64,000 bases of DNA, from NCBI GenBank assembly GCA_002862085.1, contig PKCK01000072.1, positions 34,921-98,920 of the forward strand, written 5' to 3'. Positions within the stretch are counted from its first letter, which is position 1, and each line of letters starts with the position of its first letter. The notes under the pieces are model-generated. The model had not been told where the DNA came from. It did not search any database and was given only the letters and a program-made list of their open reading frames with translations. Origin of the DNA: Planctomycetota bacterium (GTDB taxonomy: Bacteria > Planctomycetota > UBA1135 > GCA-002686595). The translations under genes and the position numbers were made by a program. Below are positions 44,642 to 53,546 of the stretch, in pieces.

Positions 44642-45644
44642 CGAGGACGAATTCACTCAGCGTGAAGAGGGCTTCGCGCCAGGGCCCCTCAGGCAGTCGC
44701 TCGAGGCGGCCCCTCGCAGTTCCGACGAGCTCCGCCGCGCGCTGCCGCGCGCGAGCACAGCCGGGCTCCAGATCACAGACCTCGCGCAGGCGCGCGAGAC
44801 GGCCCCCGGGCTCCCCGTCGAGGCCGGGCAGCGTGTACGCGTCGCGCACGTGCGCGCGGGTCGCAGCGTCCGCGTTCTGGTACGCGTGGAGGACAGCGAA
44901 GGTGACCTTCCCATCCTCGACATCGGTCCCGATGCTCTTCCCCGCCGCCTCCTCGTTTCCGGAGAGGTCGATCAGATCGTCGACGATCTGGAACGCCAGG
45001 CCGATCTCACGCCCGAAGGCGCGCATCCCCGCACCGTCGAACTCCGATCCGTCCGGGTAGCGGAAGCCGAGCTCACAGGCGGCTCCGTAGAGCGCTCCCG
45101 TCTTCGCAGTGGCCACGCGTTCGTAGACGTCGAGGGGCATCTCGAAGTCGTAGCGGCCCGCGGCCTGCTCGATCTCACCCGCGCAGATCTCCTGCGTGAT
45201 CGTCGAGAGCAGCTGGCTGGCGAGAGGTGATCGCAGCGTCGTGGAGAGGTGGAAGGCGCGGCTGTAGAGGAGGTCCCCCAGCAGGACGGCCACCTGGTTG
45301 TCCCACCGGCGATTCACGCTCGCCACGCGGCGGCGCTTGTCCGCACCGTCGAGGACGTCGTCGTGAACGAGCGTCGCCAGGTGGATCAGCTCGACGATCG
45401 CGGCGACGATCGGTAGCTCGGGGTCCACCGTGCCCGCTTTCGTGGTCGCTGCGCGCGCGTGCCCGCTGAGCAGGACGAGGGCCCCGCGAAGCTGCTTGCC
45501 CCGGAAGCGGCCGATGTGATCGGTCATGTCCGACACCGCCGGGGCGTCCGACGCGAGCGCGTCCGCGATCACCTCGCGCATGCGCGCGAGGTCCCCCGCG
45601 ATCGGGGCCACGAGGGCTTGGAGTTGAGCGTCCTTGGGACTCAT
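44628..45644 (-). CDS. Polyprenyl (all-trans) diphosphate synthase
   Basis: The 338-residue helical protein has both aspartate-rich motifs of trans-prenyltransferases: first DDVLD (D95-D99 in LVHDDVLDGADKRRR) and second DDLID (222-226 in LAFQIVDDLIDLSGNEEAAGK), with KQLRGALVLLSG and TKTGALY-like AKTGALYGAACEL. It elongates FPP with IPP; the long chain product probably feeds quinones. The ATG at 45644 overlaps the mobA stop (ATGA) and is preferred to the ATG at 45659, which lies in the end of mobA. It is third in the tatA-mobA operon. Confidence 0.9.
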   Translation of the reverse strand: MSPKDAQLQALVAPIAGDLARMREVIADALASDAPAVSDMTDHIGRFRGKQLRGALVLLSGHARAATTKAGTVDPELPIVAAIVELIHLATLVHDDVLDGADKRRRVASVNRRWDNQVAVLLGDLLYSRAFHLSTTLRSPLASQLLSTITQEICAGEIEQAAGRYDFEMPLDVYERVATAKTGALYGAACELGFRYPDGSEFDGAGMRAFGREIGLAFQIVDDLIDLSGNEEAAGKSIGTDVEDGKVTFAVLHAYQNADAATRAHVRDAYTLPGLDGEPGGRLARLREVCDLEPGCARARQRAAELVGTARGRLERLPEGPWREALFTLSEFVLERRW

Positions 45645-46321
45645 CGACAGCGTCTCCACGCCCGATCGTAGTCCGTCGGAGTGTTGACGTTCATCAGTCG
45701 AACCGCGGAGTTTTGATCCGCCTCAAATGTCTCCACGTTCCAGGGGCGACCATCGGTCGCGGCTCCGGAGAAGACCGCGACCGGGCGTCGCGAACCGCGC
45801 TCGAGGGCACGGCGAGCGGAGGAGGCGAGCGTCGACGCGTACGCCGCGCACAATGGCTGTAGGACGCCATCGACTCGCCAGAGCGCGGCGTCGGCGCCGA
45901 CGCGGAGCGCATCGAGCAGAGGCCCCAGCTCGGCCTGAGTCACGAGGGGCATGTCGCAGGCCAGGACGAGAACGCCGCGCGCCCCTCGACGCTCGGCCTC
46001 CGTCAGGCCAGCGACGATCGCGCCGAGTGGACCCGCGCCCGGTACGGCATCCGCGATGAGACAGTCGGGAGGAAGGCCGAGGTCTCCGAGCTGCCCCCCG
46101 GCGACGAGGACGTCCGCGCAGCTCTCGGCGAGAGCTTGCCTGCACGCGTCGAGCATGCGTCCATCGCCCCACGCCATGAGCGCCTTGGAACGACCCATGC
46201 GCTCGCTGCGCCCGCCAGCGAGTACGAGGCCGAGGCAGCCGACACCCTCCAGCTCTCTGGAACCGGCGCCGGACCGATCGGGAAGGGAAGGGCGCCCGGA
46301 CCCGGACGCCTCGATGGTCAC
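45641..46321 (-). CDS. mobA: Molybdenum cofactor guanylyltransferase MobA
   Basis: The 226-residue protein has the nucleotidyltransferase motif LGLVLAGGRSERMGRSKAL (about 30-48) and the metal aspartate in VLVLACDMPLV. The rest of the fold (ADAVPGAGPLGAIVAGL; LMNVNTPTDYDRA) is also typical. It converts molybdopterin to MGD for molybdoenzymes. It sits between tatA and the polyprenyl synthase with four-base overlaps on both sides. Placement with tatA fits the Tat export of molybdoenzymes. The first ~28 residues before the motif are extra. Confidence 0.85.
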   Translation of the reverse strand: MTIEASGSGRPSLPDRSGAGSRELEGVGCLGLVLAGGRSERMGRSKALMAWGDGRMLDACRQALAESCADVLVAGGQLGDLGLPPDCLIADAVPGAGPLGAIVAGLTEAERRGARGVLVLACDMPLVTQAELGPLLDALRVGADAALWRVDGVLQPLCAAYASTLASSARRALERGSRRPVAVFSGAATDGRPWNVETFEADQNSAVRLMNVNTPTDYDRAWRRCR

Positions 46322-46542
46322 TCGTCGCCGCCGGATTTACCGGCCTCGACGGACTTCGCGTCTTCCGCTGTCGACTCGTCGAGCCCCTTGCGGAACTGGG
46401 TGATGCTGGATCCCATGGCGCGGGCCAGCTCGGGCAGCTTGCGACCGCCGAAGAAGAGCAGCGCCACGGCCAGGATCATCCACCACTCGAGGGGGCCGGC
46501 CAGCGCGAAGATGGATTGGGTGCTGAAGAGGTTGAGCATCAT
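46318..46542 (-). CDS. tatA: Twin-arginine translocase subunit TatA/TatE
   Basis: The 74-residue protein has the TatA layout: one hydrophobic helix (PLEWWMILAVALLFFGG), then a basic amphipathic helix (RKLPELARAMGSSITQFRKGL) and a short acidic, disordered tail. It forms the Tat pore for folded, often cofactor-containing, proteins. No tatB or tatC is adjacent. The stop overlaps the mobA start by four bases. ATG at 46542 (a second ATG follows). Confidence 0.93.
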   Translation of the reverse strand: MMLNLFSTQSIFALAGPLEWWMILAVALLFFGGRKLPELARAMGSSITQFRKGLDESTAEDAKSVEAGKSGGDE

Positions 46543-46795
46543 CGATCACGCCGCGAGCGAGCGGCTCCCCGATTGTATCCCGTGGACGTGCCCGTTCGCG
46601 TTTCGAAGGTCCTCAGAAGTCGCCTGATGGCCCTTGGGCGCCCCGGAGCCTGCAACTTGACCGCTCCCAGCGCGCTGGTGCGCGGAACTGTCCTCTCGCC
46701 ACGAGGTCGTCAGGGAGCACCGCGTGGCCCGATCCGCTCCCCGGACGTGAGCCCACCGGCGACCGGTCCAGGCTCGGGACGCGCCAGGCCCTCGA

Positions 46796-47674
46796 TCAGC
46801 CCGCGAAGTCGACGCGGCCGCGAGGGGTGCTCATGGCCTCTGCGCCCGCGCCGGGGCCGTAGGTGGTGGCCGGGCTGCCGGCTTTGCTGGAACCGTCGCC
46901 GAGGAGCGCGAGGATCTGACCCTGGAGAGCCGAGAAGCTCGTCTGGAAGAACCGGGCGAGCTGTGCGCGGTCGAGGGGCGCACCTTCACCCGGACTGAAC
47001 ACGGCGTTCTCGAGGCGCTCCGCCGCCTGCGCGAACAGCGCGGTCGCCTCCGCGGCGGCGGCGTCGCGCTGCTCGTCCGGGTAGCCAGCGGCTTCGGCGC
47101 GGCCGAGCACGTGGTCCACCAGGCTCTGCATACGCTCGCGCATGGCAGCGGCCATCTCATTGGACTCACCGCTCTCGAAGGACTCGGCAGAGCCGAGATC
47201 CTCCGCGGGTGCGACCTGGAGGTCCCCGCGCTCGATCGGATCGGCGTCCTCGACGGTCACGTCCGGCACCTTCGAGTCGGTGGGCTCGCCAGACTCCGCC
47301 ATGATCCGGGCCGCGCCTGCGAAGAGGTTCCCCACGCCCCGCTCCATGTCGACGGGATCGAGGGAGCCATCGGCGAAACCGCTGCGGAGTCGCTCGAGAC
47401 CGTGCTCGAGCCACTCGCGAGCCTCTTTCAGCCGGGACGCATCTACGCCCTCCATCGACTGCTCGGCGAGCGCGACGCGCGCGCGGAGGGCGTCGGCGAA
47501 CCCGTCGAAGCGAGCGAGCTGCGCGGCGCGATCCGGGCCTCCGCGAACGACAGAACTTGCGTCCCTGGCGCCCGCCGGCTGGCTCCTGGTGGCCGGAGCG
47601 GCCTGCGCGGTCGGACGAGTGGCCACGGAGCGGGACGGGACGGCGCCGTTGGCGCGTTGGCTCGAGACGTTCAT
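46796..47674 (-). CDS. Hypothetical helical protein
   Basis: The 292-residue protein has no recognised family. The first ~45 residues are Ala/Arg/Ser-rich and disordered. Residues ~50-125 are helical (RFDGFADALRARVALAEQSMEG, REWLEHGLERLRSGFADGS), an acidic Ser/Glu/Pro linker follows (VTVEDADPIERGDLQVAPAE), then a second helical region (AAAMRERMQSLVDHVLGRA to FFQTSFSALQGQILALLGDG) and a Gly-rich tail. No membrane segment or signal peptide is seen, so it is probably cytosolic. It stands alone and is divergent from the CPXCG/SMUG1 pair. The ATG at 47674 has no strong ribosome binding site. Confidence 0.5.
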   Translation of the reverse strand: MNVSSQRANGAVPSRSVATRPTAQAAPATRSQPAGARDASSVVRGGPDRAAQLARFDGFADALRARVALAEQSMEGVDASRLKEAREWLEHGLERLRSGFADGSLDPVDMERGVGNLFAGAARIMAESGEPTDSKVPDVTVEDADPIERGDLQVAPAEDLGSAESFESGESNEMAAAMRERMQSLVDHVLGRAEAAGYPDEQRDAAAAEATALFAQAAERLENAVFSPGEGAPLDRAQLARFFQTSFSALQGQILALLGDGSSKAGSPATTYGPGAGAEAMSTPRGRVDFAG

Positions 47675-47819
47675 GGGAAGCGTTATCGGCAGCCCCGGAG
47701 AGAATCCGAGCAGAAGAATGAGACCGTCGAGAACACCCGCCGGAGACGCCCCTGGTGCGTCCTGCCAGAATCGAATTCCAGGCGGATCGAAAGCGGTTCC
47801 CGGTTCGAATCCCGATTCG

Positions 47820-48071
47820 ATGGACGAGATCTACGCCGAGGACCACGACCTCGAGGACGAGCCCGGCTCCCGGGGATACGACGCCGACCAGGATGCGAGC
47901 TACTTCTGCTGGGCCTGCGGTGAGGAGATCGTCGTCCCGGTGGATCCGACGATGGGTGAGCGGCAGGTCTACGTGGAGGACTGCCCGGTCTGCTGCCGCC
48001 CCAACGAGCTCCACGTGGAGCTGGATCTCGAGCACGGCGGAGTCCGCTGCTGGAGCGAACCGGTAGGGTGA
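47820..48071 (+). CDS. CPXCG-motif cysteine-rich zinc-binding protein
   Basis: The 83-residue acidic protein has a zinc-ribbon-like motif CWACGEEIVVPVDPTMGERQ and then YVEDCPVCCRPNELHVELDLE, matching the CPXCG family in size and order, although the first pair reads C-W-A-C and not C-P-x-C. These proteins are of unknown function. The ATG at 47820 is chosen because the family-sized protein starts there; the long frame upstream is antisense to the previous gene. The stop overlaps the next start by four bases (GTGA), so it is co-translated with the glycosylase. Confidence 0.75.
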   Translation: MDEIYAEDHDLEDEPGSRGYDADQDASYFCWACGEEIVVPVDPTMGERQVYVEDCPVCCRPNELHVELDLEHGGVRCWSEPVG

Positions 48072-48820
48072 CCACCATGCCCCCTTCGAAGGCTGAACGC
48101 ACCGTCAAGGCGGAAGCCGTGGCGTTGACGCGCCGCCTCGCGGAGGCCGTGGACGCCCTCGACTTCGCGCCCCCCACGACGCACGTCTACAACCCCCTCG
48201 TCTACGCCCGAGGACCCGTCGAACGTTACCTGGAGCGCTTCGCCAGGCGCGGGGTCCGCGCTCTCTGGCTGGGGATGAATCCGGGCCCCTACGGCATGGC
48301 TCAGACGGGGGTCCCCTTCGGCGAGATCGCCGCCGTCAGGGACTGGATGGGGATCGACGAGCCCGTCGAGCAGCCCCCGACCGAACACCCGAAGCGGCCG
48401 ATCACCGGCTTCGAGTGCCCGCGCAGCGAGGTCTCCGGACGACGACTCTGGAGCTGGGCCGCGGACGCCTTCCCCGACGCCGACGCGTTCTTCGAGCGGT
48501 TCTTCGTCTGGAACTTCTGCCCCCTGGTCTTCATGGAGGAATCGGGCAAGAACCGCACGCCGGACAAGCTCCTCGCCGAGGAGCGTGACGCCCTCTTCGA
48601 CGTCTGCGACGCGTCGCTCAGGGAGATGGTCGAGCTCATCGAGCCCGGGATGGTGATCGGCGTCGGGAAGTTCGCGGAGGGCCGCGCGAAGCTGGCGCTC
48701 GAGGGGATGGATCTCCCCATCGCGACCGTCCTCCATCCTTCTCCGGCGAGCCCGATCGCGAACCGTGGCTGGGCGCCGCAGGCCGAGAAGCAGCTCCGGG
48801 CGCTCGAAGTGCTCGACTGA
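48068..48820 (+). CDS. SMUG1-type uracil-DNA glycosylase
   Basis: The 250-residue protein has the SMUG1 signature LGMNPGPYGMAQTGVPFGEI, with the catalytic-site asparagine N71 in GMNPGP, followed by the family stretch HPKRPITGFECPRSEVSGRRLW and WNFCPLVFMEE. The DNA-intercalating/His motif LHPSPASP places H223. It removes uracil and oxidised pyrimidines from DNA as the first step of base excision repair. This motif set is nearly the same as in vertebrate SMUG1 and differs from Ung. GTG at 48068 is used; an ATG lies at 48077. Coupled to the CPXCG gene. Confidence 0.92.
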   Translation: MTTMPPSKAERTVKAEAVALTRRLAEAVDALDFAPPTTHVYNPLVYARGPVERYLERFARRGVRALWLGMNPGPYGMAQTGVPFGEIAAVRDWMGIDEPVEQPPTEHPKRPITGFECPRSEVSGRRLWSWAADAFPDADAFFERFFVWNFCPLVFMEESGKNRTPDKLLAEERDALFDVCDASLREMVELIEPGMVIGVGKFAEGRAKLALEGMDLPIATVLHPSPASPIANRGWAPQAEKQLRALEVLD

Positions 48821-48839
48821 CCCTCCTGCGGGCCGCTCG

Positions 48840-49199
48840 TCAGCTGGCGATCATCGCCGCGGCCGAGCCGAGGAGGACCACGGCTGCGACGACGGCGAAC
48901 CCGCCTGCCATCCGAGGGCACTTGCGATTCACGAAGAACAGCAGACTCGGGAGCACGTAGATCCCCTGGGTGATCCCGGCGAAGCGCAGCGGCTCCCAGA
49001 GCCCGACGTCATCGCTGATGACCCCGGACTGGAAGAGACCCAGGATCATCGCCTGGAAGACGACGAACATGAGGACGCCGGCCCCCGCTCCGTGCGCGGG
49101 GCCACGGTCGAAGTCGATCTCGTCCGGCCGGCTGGAGCCCGGCATGACCGAGGGACGCGGACCGTCCCCCGACCAGGGCTTCTCGCCGCCGTCCGCCAC
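48840..49199 (-). CDS. Small membrane protein of unknown function
   Basis: The 119-residue protein has an acidic N-terminal tail and three hydrophobic segments (AGVLMFVVFQAMILGLF; FAGITQGIYVLPSLLFFV; GGFAVVAAVVLLGSAAAMIA). No family is recognised. It is just downstream of sucD on the same strand, with one base between their ends (sucD ends at 49201), and could be cotranscribed. It is convergent with the SMUG1 gene. Confidence 0.5.
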   Translation of the reverse strand: MADGGEKPWSGDGPRPSVMPGSSRPDEIDFDRGPAHGAGAGVLMFVVFQAMILGLFQSGVISDDVGLWEPLRFAGITQGIYVLPSLLFFVNRKCPRMAGGFAVVAAVVLLGSAAAMIAS

Positions 49200-49200
49200 G

Positions 49201-50088
49201 TCAGACGAGGAGACCGCTCTCCCTGAGGCGCTGCTCCATCATCTCACCGAGGCGGGCGGGGCTGGGGCTCATCAGGACGCCAGCGTCCTCGAGCGCCGCG
49301 ACCTTCTCGGCCGCGGTCCCTTTACCGCCTGCGATGATCGCGCCTGCGTGGCCCATGCGCTTGCCCGGAGGCGCGGTCGCGCCCGCGATGAAGCCGACCA
49401 TCGGCTTCTTCACGTTCGCCTTGATGTACGCGGCGGCCTCTTCCTCGGCGGAGCCGCCGATCTCGCCGATCATGATCATCGCGTCGGTGCCCTCGTCGGC
49501 GTTGAAGGCCTCGAGCACGTCGATGAAGTTCGTGCCGTTGACGGGGTCGCCGCCGATGCCCACGCAGCTCGACTGGCCGATGCCCCGGGAGGTCAGCTGC
49601 CAGACGGCCTCGTAGGTGAGCGTGCCGGAGCGCGAGACGACGCCCACGCGGCCGGGCTTGTGGATGTAGCCCGGCATGATGCCGATCTTGCACTCACCCG
49701 GAGTGATGACGCCGGGGCAGTTGGGCCCGACGAGGCGGGAGCCCGAGCCCTTCAGAGCCTCCTTCACGCGCACCATGTCGAGCACCGGGACGCCCTCCGT
49801 GATGGTGACGATCAGCTCCATCTCGGCCTCGACGGCCTCGATGATCGCGTCGGCGCAGAACGGCGGCGGCACGTAGAGCACGGTGGCGTTGGCCCCGGTC
49901 TCCTTGCGCGCCTCGGCGACGCTGCCGAACACCGGGAGGTCGAGGTGGGTCGAGCCCGCTTTGCGCGGGTTGACGCCGCCGACCATGTTGGTGCCGTACT
50001 CGATGGCCTGGGTGGAGTGGAACGTGCCCGTCTTGCCCGTGAAGCCCTGGCAGATGAGCCTGGTGTCCTTGTTGACGAAGATGCTCAT
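49201..50088 (-). CDS. sucD: Succinyl-CoA ligase subunit alpha
   Basis: The 295-residue protein starts [21 protein letters not shown], has the CoA-binding Rossmann domain ([28 protein letters not shown]) and the phospho-histidine H247 in RMGHAGAII. The [14 protein letters not shown] helix closes the active site. It acts in the TCA cycle as a heterotetramer with SucB/SucC, cleaving succinyl-CoA with substrate-level phosphorylation. The ATG at 50088 is the family start; the upstream open frame lies inside sucC. It is 32 bases after sucC. Confidence 0.96.
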   Translation of the reverse strand: MSIFVNKDTRLICQGFTGKTGTFHSTQAIEYGTNMVGGVNPRKAGSTHLDLPVFGSVAEARKETGANATVLYVPPPFCADAIIEAVEAEMELIVTITEGVPVLDMVRVKEALKGSGSRLVGPNCPGVITPGECKIGIMPGYIHKPGRVGVVSRSGTLTYEAVWQLTSRGIGQSSCVGIGGDPVNGTNFIDVLEAFNADEGTDAMIMIGEIGGSAEEEAAAYIKANVKKPMVGFIAGATAPPGKRMGHAGAIIAGGKGTAAEKVAALEDAGVLMSPSPARLGEMMEQRLRESGLLV

Positions 50089-50120
50089 GGCTGTGAACTG
50101 GTCCTTTCGCTGGCTCGGGG

Positions 50121-51284
50121 TCAGGCCTTGATCGCCTCGCAGATCTTCTGCGCGGCGTCGTCGAGGTCGGTGGCGGGGATGATCGGGAGACCCGAGCCGG
50201 ACAGCAGCTCGCGGCCCTTCTCGACGTTGGTGCCCTCGAGACGCACGACGAGCGGGACGTCGAGGTCGATCTGCTTGACCGCCTCGATGACGCCGTTGGC
50301 GATCACGTCGCACTTCATGATCCCGCCGAAGATGTTGATGAGGACGCCCTTGACGTTCTCGTCGCCGAGCAGGATGCGGAAGGCCGCGGTGACGTTCTCG
50401 GTGGTCGCGCCGCCGCCCACGTCGAGGAAGTTGGCCGGCTCGCCGCCGTAGAGCTTGATCACGTCCATGGTCGCCATCGCGAGCCCTGCGCCGTTCACCA
50501 TGCAGCCGATGTTGCCGTCGAGGGCGATGTACGAGAGGTCGTACTTGCTCGCCTCGATCTCCTTGGCGTCCTCCTCGGCGAGGTCACGCAGCGCGACGAG
50601 ATCGTCGTGCCGGAACATCGCGTTGGGATCGAAGTTGATCTTCGCGTCGAGGGCGAGGACCTTGCCGTCGTTGGTGGTGACGAGCGGGTTGATCTCGGCC
50701 AGCGAGCAGTCGTGCTGGGTGTAGACCTTGGAGATCCCGACGAGGAAGTGCACCGCCTGGTCGACGAGGTCGGCCGGGATCCCGATGCCCTCGGCCAAGG
50801 TCCTGGCGTCCGACTCGGCGAGGCCCTCGCTCGGCACGTAGGGCGCCTTGAGGATCAGCTCGGGCGTCTTCTCGGCGACCTCCTCGATGTCCATGCCGCC
50901 TTCACTGGAGGCCATGACCACGGGCAGGCCCTTCTCGCGGTCGAGCACGATGCCGACGTAGTACTCCTTGGCGATGTCGGACCCCTCCTCGATCCAGACC
51001 TTCTGGACCAGCTGGCCCTCGGGTCCGGTCTGCGGGGTCTTCAGCATCATGCCGAGGATCTCGCCGGCCGCGGCGTGGGCCTCGTCGGCCGAGCGCACGA
51101 GCTTGACGCCGCCGCCCTTGCCGCGGCCGCCCGCGTGGATCTGGGCCTTGACGACGGCGACGGGGCTTCCGAGGGCCTCGTAGGCGGCGCGGGCCTCGTC
51201 AGCGGTGTCGCAGACGCGGCCGCTGGGGACGGCGAGGCCGGCGGCACGGAAGAGCTCCTTCGCCTGGTACTCGTGGATCTTCAT
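50121..51284 (-). CDS. sucC: Succinyl-CoA ligase subunit beta
   Basis: The 387-residue protein starts [20 protein letters not shown], the family N-terminus. It has the ATP-grasp domain ([50 protein letters not shown]) and the C-terminal domain with [34 protein letters not shown] and [18 protein letters not shown]. It forms the beta subunit that binds nucleotide and succinate, with sucD downstream in the same operon. Confidence 0.96.
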   Translation of the reverse strand: MKIHEYQAKELFRAAGLAVPSGRVCDTADEARAAYEALGSPVAVVKAQIHAGGRGKGGGVKLVRSADEAHAAAGEILGMMLKTPQTGPEGQLVQKVWIEEGSDIAKEYYVGIVLDREKGLPVVMASSEGGMDIEEVAEKTPELILKAPYVPSEGLAESDARTLAEGIGIPADLVDQAVHFLVGISKVYTQHDCSLAEINPLVTTNDGKVLALDAKINFDPNAMFRHDDLVALRDLAEEDAKEIEASKYDLSYIALDGNIGCMVNGAGLAMATMDVIKLYGGEPANFLDVGGGATTENVTAAFRILLGDENVKGVLINIFGGIMKCDVIANGVIEAVKQIDLDVPLVVRLEGTNVEKGRELLSGSGLPIIPATDLDDAAQKICEAIKA

Positions 51285-51464
51285 TGGATCGATTCTGGGG
51301 GCGCCGCGGGTCCCGCGGCCGGCATGGAGCGCGGCCCGGTCCAGGACCCGGCTGGGGCGGCGTTTTCGGGCGGGCAGTGTAGTGAGGGCCCCCCTCCTTC
51401 TCCAGACCAGCTCCGCCCGGAGAGGGGTCCTTCCAGCCTCCGATCGCTACGCTCCTGGGCGCCC

Positions 51465-52676
51465 ATGAGTGCCATCACCCCCGCCGGCGACGCCGCCCCG
51501 GCCGCGGCCCGGACCCCCGCGCCCGTTCCCACCCGCTCCGAAGGCCACATCCTGGTGGATCACGAGCTCGAGGACCTGATCCACGCCGGCTCCATCGCCT
51601 CCGCGTCGGGCCCCACGGACGTCCTTCCCCAGGTCCAGCCCGCGAGCCTCGACCTCCGCCTCGGCGAGCGCGCGCACCGCGTCCGCGCGGGATTCCTCCC
51701 GACCACCGCGAGCATCGAGGAACGCATCGAGGTCCTGGGCACCTCGACCCTGGACCTCACCGGAGCCGAGGGCGCCGTGCTCGAGCGCGGCCTGGTGTAC
51801 CTCGTACCACTGCTCGAGCGACTCGAACTGCCTGCGGACCTGGCGGTCCGCTTCAACCCCCGCTCGTCCGCCGGGCGCTGCGACGTCTTCACGCGCGTCC
51901 TCTGCCCGGGGCACCCCCGCTTCGACGAGGCGCCTGCCGGCTATCGCGGCCCCGTCTGGCTCGAGATCAGCCCGCTCTCGTTCCCCGTGCGCCTTCACCG
52001 CGGTGACCGGCTCTGCCAGCTCCGCGTCCACCGTGAGAACCCGGGCCTGACGACGGACGAGCTCCGGGAGCGCTTCGAGCAGACGCCGCTCGCCTTCGAC
52101 GGAGATCGTCCACTCGGGGTCGACGAGGTCCGCTTCGACCACGACGGAGGGATCGAGCTGAACCTCGGCCTCGCCGGCCGCGACCCCGCCGGCTGGCGCG
52201 CGTCCCTCCACACGGAGGTGGTCCACTTCAGCCGGGAGGGTGCGCACGACCCGGACGCGTTCTGGGAGCCCGTGTCGGCGCCCGACGGGCGCTGCATCCT
52301 CGCGCCGGAGAGCTTCTACATCTTCGCGAGCCGCGAACGCCTGAGGATCCCGCCCGACCTGGCCGCCGAGATGCTCCCCGTCGACATCGGGATCGGCGAG
52401 CTGCGGAACAACTACGCCGGGTTCTTCGACAGCGGCTTCGGATGGGCCGAAGGGGCCGACGGTTCCCCCGTCGGGACGGGGACCCCTGCGGTGCTCGAGG
52501 TGCGGGCCCACGACGTCCCCTTCCTCGTCGAGGACGGCCAGGCCTTCTTCCGGCTCAAGTTCTTCCGGGCGTCTTCCCGACCCAAACGCCTGTACGGCGA
52601 AGCCCGGGAAGGCGCGAGCTACCAGGGCCAGGACCTGACCCTGGCCCGCGCCTTCCGCCGGACGCCCCCAGCCTGA
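51465..52676 (+). CDS. 2'-deoxycytidine 5'-triphosphate deaminase family protein
   Basis: The 403-residue protein contains two dUTPase/DCD-like folds. The first has LVDHELEDLI, QPASLDLRLGERAHRVRAGF and LAVRFNPRSSAGRCDVFTRV, with RSSAGR being the nucleotide-phosphate motif. The second has LAPESFYIFASRERLRIPPDL, AEMLPVDIGIGEL and NNYAGFFDSGFG. This double form is the DCD_N/DCD_C arrangement found in some proteobacteria and related groups. It converts dCTP to dUTP for thymidylate synthesis. The ATG at 51465 is at the first Met of the family-like region. Confidence 0.85.
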   Translation: MSAITPAGDAAPAAARTPAPVPTRSEGHILVDHELEDLIHAGSIASASGPTDVLPQVQPASLDLRLGERAHRVRAGFLPTTASIEERIEVLGTSTLDLTGAEGAVLERGLVYLVPLLERLELPADLAVRFNPRSSAGRCDVFTRVLCPGHPRFDEAPAGYRGPVWLEISPLSFPVRLHRGDRLCQLRVHRENPGLTTDELRERFEQTPLAFDGDRPLGVDEVRFDHDGGIELNLGLAGRDPAGWRASLHTEVVHFSREGAHDPDAFWEPVSAPDGRCILAPESFYIFASRERLRIPPDLAAEMLPVDIGIGELRNNYAGFFDSGFGWAEGADGSPVGTGTPAVLEVRAHDVPFLVEDGQAFFRLKFFRASSRPKRLYGEAREGASYQGQDLTLARAFRRTPPA

Positions 52677-52688
52677 TCCCCCGGTCCC

Positions 52689-53525
52689 TTGCCCCTCGAA
52701 GCCCACCAGCAGTCCCGCGTCGGCGAGCGCAGCGGGGCCGTGCACTATCCCTCGCGCTGGAGCAAGTCGGTCCGGCACTGGCAGAAGGTCTCCCCCTTCA
52801 ACCCCTACTGGCTGGACCGTCGCTGCCTGCGCCATTCCGTCGAGGCCCTCGCGCCCGAGGCCAGCGGCGTCCTGCTGGACGTGGGGAGCTCGGAGACGCC
52901 CTATCGCGAGATCTTCGAGCGCCACGTCCGCCATTACGTCGGGATGGAGTACCCCCCCGCCGTGCTCGACAAGCAGCCGGACATGTGGGACCTGCTCTAC
53001 AACGTCCATCACCTGCTGAACCTCCTCGGCGACGGCCGCCGGATCCCCATCCGCACCAACTCGGTCGACACGGTCCTGTGCACCGAGGTGCTGGAGCACG
53101 TCCCCGATCCGATGCCCATGGTCCACGAGATGGCGAGAGTGCTGAAGCCCGGCGGCAAGCTGCTCGTGACCGTGCCCTTCGTGCAGCCGCTCCACGAGCT
53201 GCCGAGCGACTTCCACCGCTTCACACCGCCTGCCCTCCACCACTACGCCGAGGAGGCTGGACTCGTCGTCGAGTCGATCGTGCCGCGCGGCAATTTCGCG
53301 TCGGCCTGCGGCGCGATGCTCTCCCAGTGGATCATCCGCACGATCGGGACGAAGACGCACCAGACGGACGGAAGCGTCGTCCTCTCCCGATGGCGCAGCG
53401 TCCCGCTCCTGCCCTTCACCGCGATCATCCAGGCAGGCTTCCTCCTGGCGTCCAAGTTCACGCACGACGACACCGTCTGCCACGGCTACTCGCTGATCGC
53501 CGTCAAGCCTGGCGAGGCGGACTGA
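52689..53525 (+). CDS. Class I SAM-dependent methyltransferase
   Basis: The 278-residue protein has a Rossmann methyltransferase fold: motif I GVLLDVGSSETPYREIF, post-I acidic residue E in YVGMEYPP, and VLCTEVLEHVPDPMPMVHEMARVLKPGGKLLVTVPFV. The HRFTPPALHHYAEEAGL pattern is like UbiE/TPMT-type enzymes acting on sugars, lipids or quinones. The C-terminal part has hydrophobic helices. The start is a TTG at 52689 (ribosome binding site weak); an in-frame GTG at 52740 is an alternative. Substrate unknown. Confidence 0.78.
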   Translation: MPLEAHQQSRVGERSGAVHYPSRWSKSVRHWQKVSPFNPYWLDRRCLRHSVEALAPEASGVLLDVGSSETPYREIFERHVRHYVGMEYPPAVLDKQPDMWDLLYNVHHLLNLLGDGRRIPIRTNSVDTVLCTEVLEHVPDPMPMVHEMARVLKPGGKLLVTVPFVQPLHELPSDFHRFTPPALHHYAEEAGLVVESIVPRGNFASACGAMLSQWIIRTIGTKTHQTDGSVVLSRWRSVPLLPFTAIIQAGFLLASKFTHDDTVCHGYSLIAVKPGEAD

Positions 53526-53546
53526 GATCCCGCGTGAGAGCCTGCC

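Noticed and set aside
47795..47830. tRNA-like stretch with GGTTCGAATCC
   Set aside because: The T-loop sequence is present but the flanking bases do not pair as a T-stem and there is no anticodon arm or acceptor end; it lies just before a start codon.
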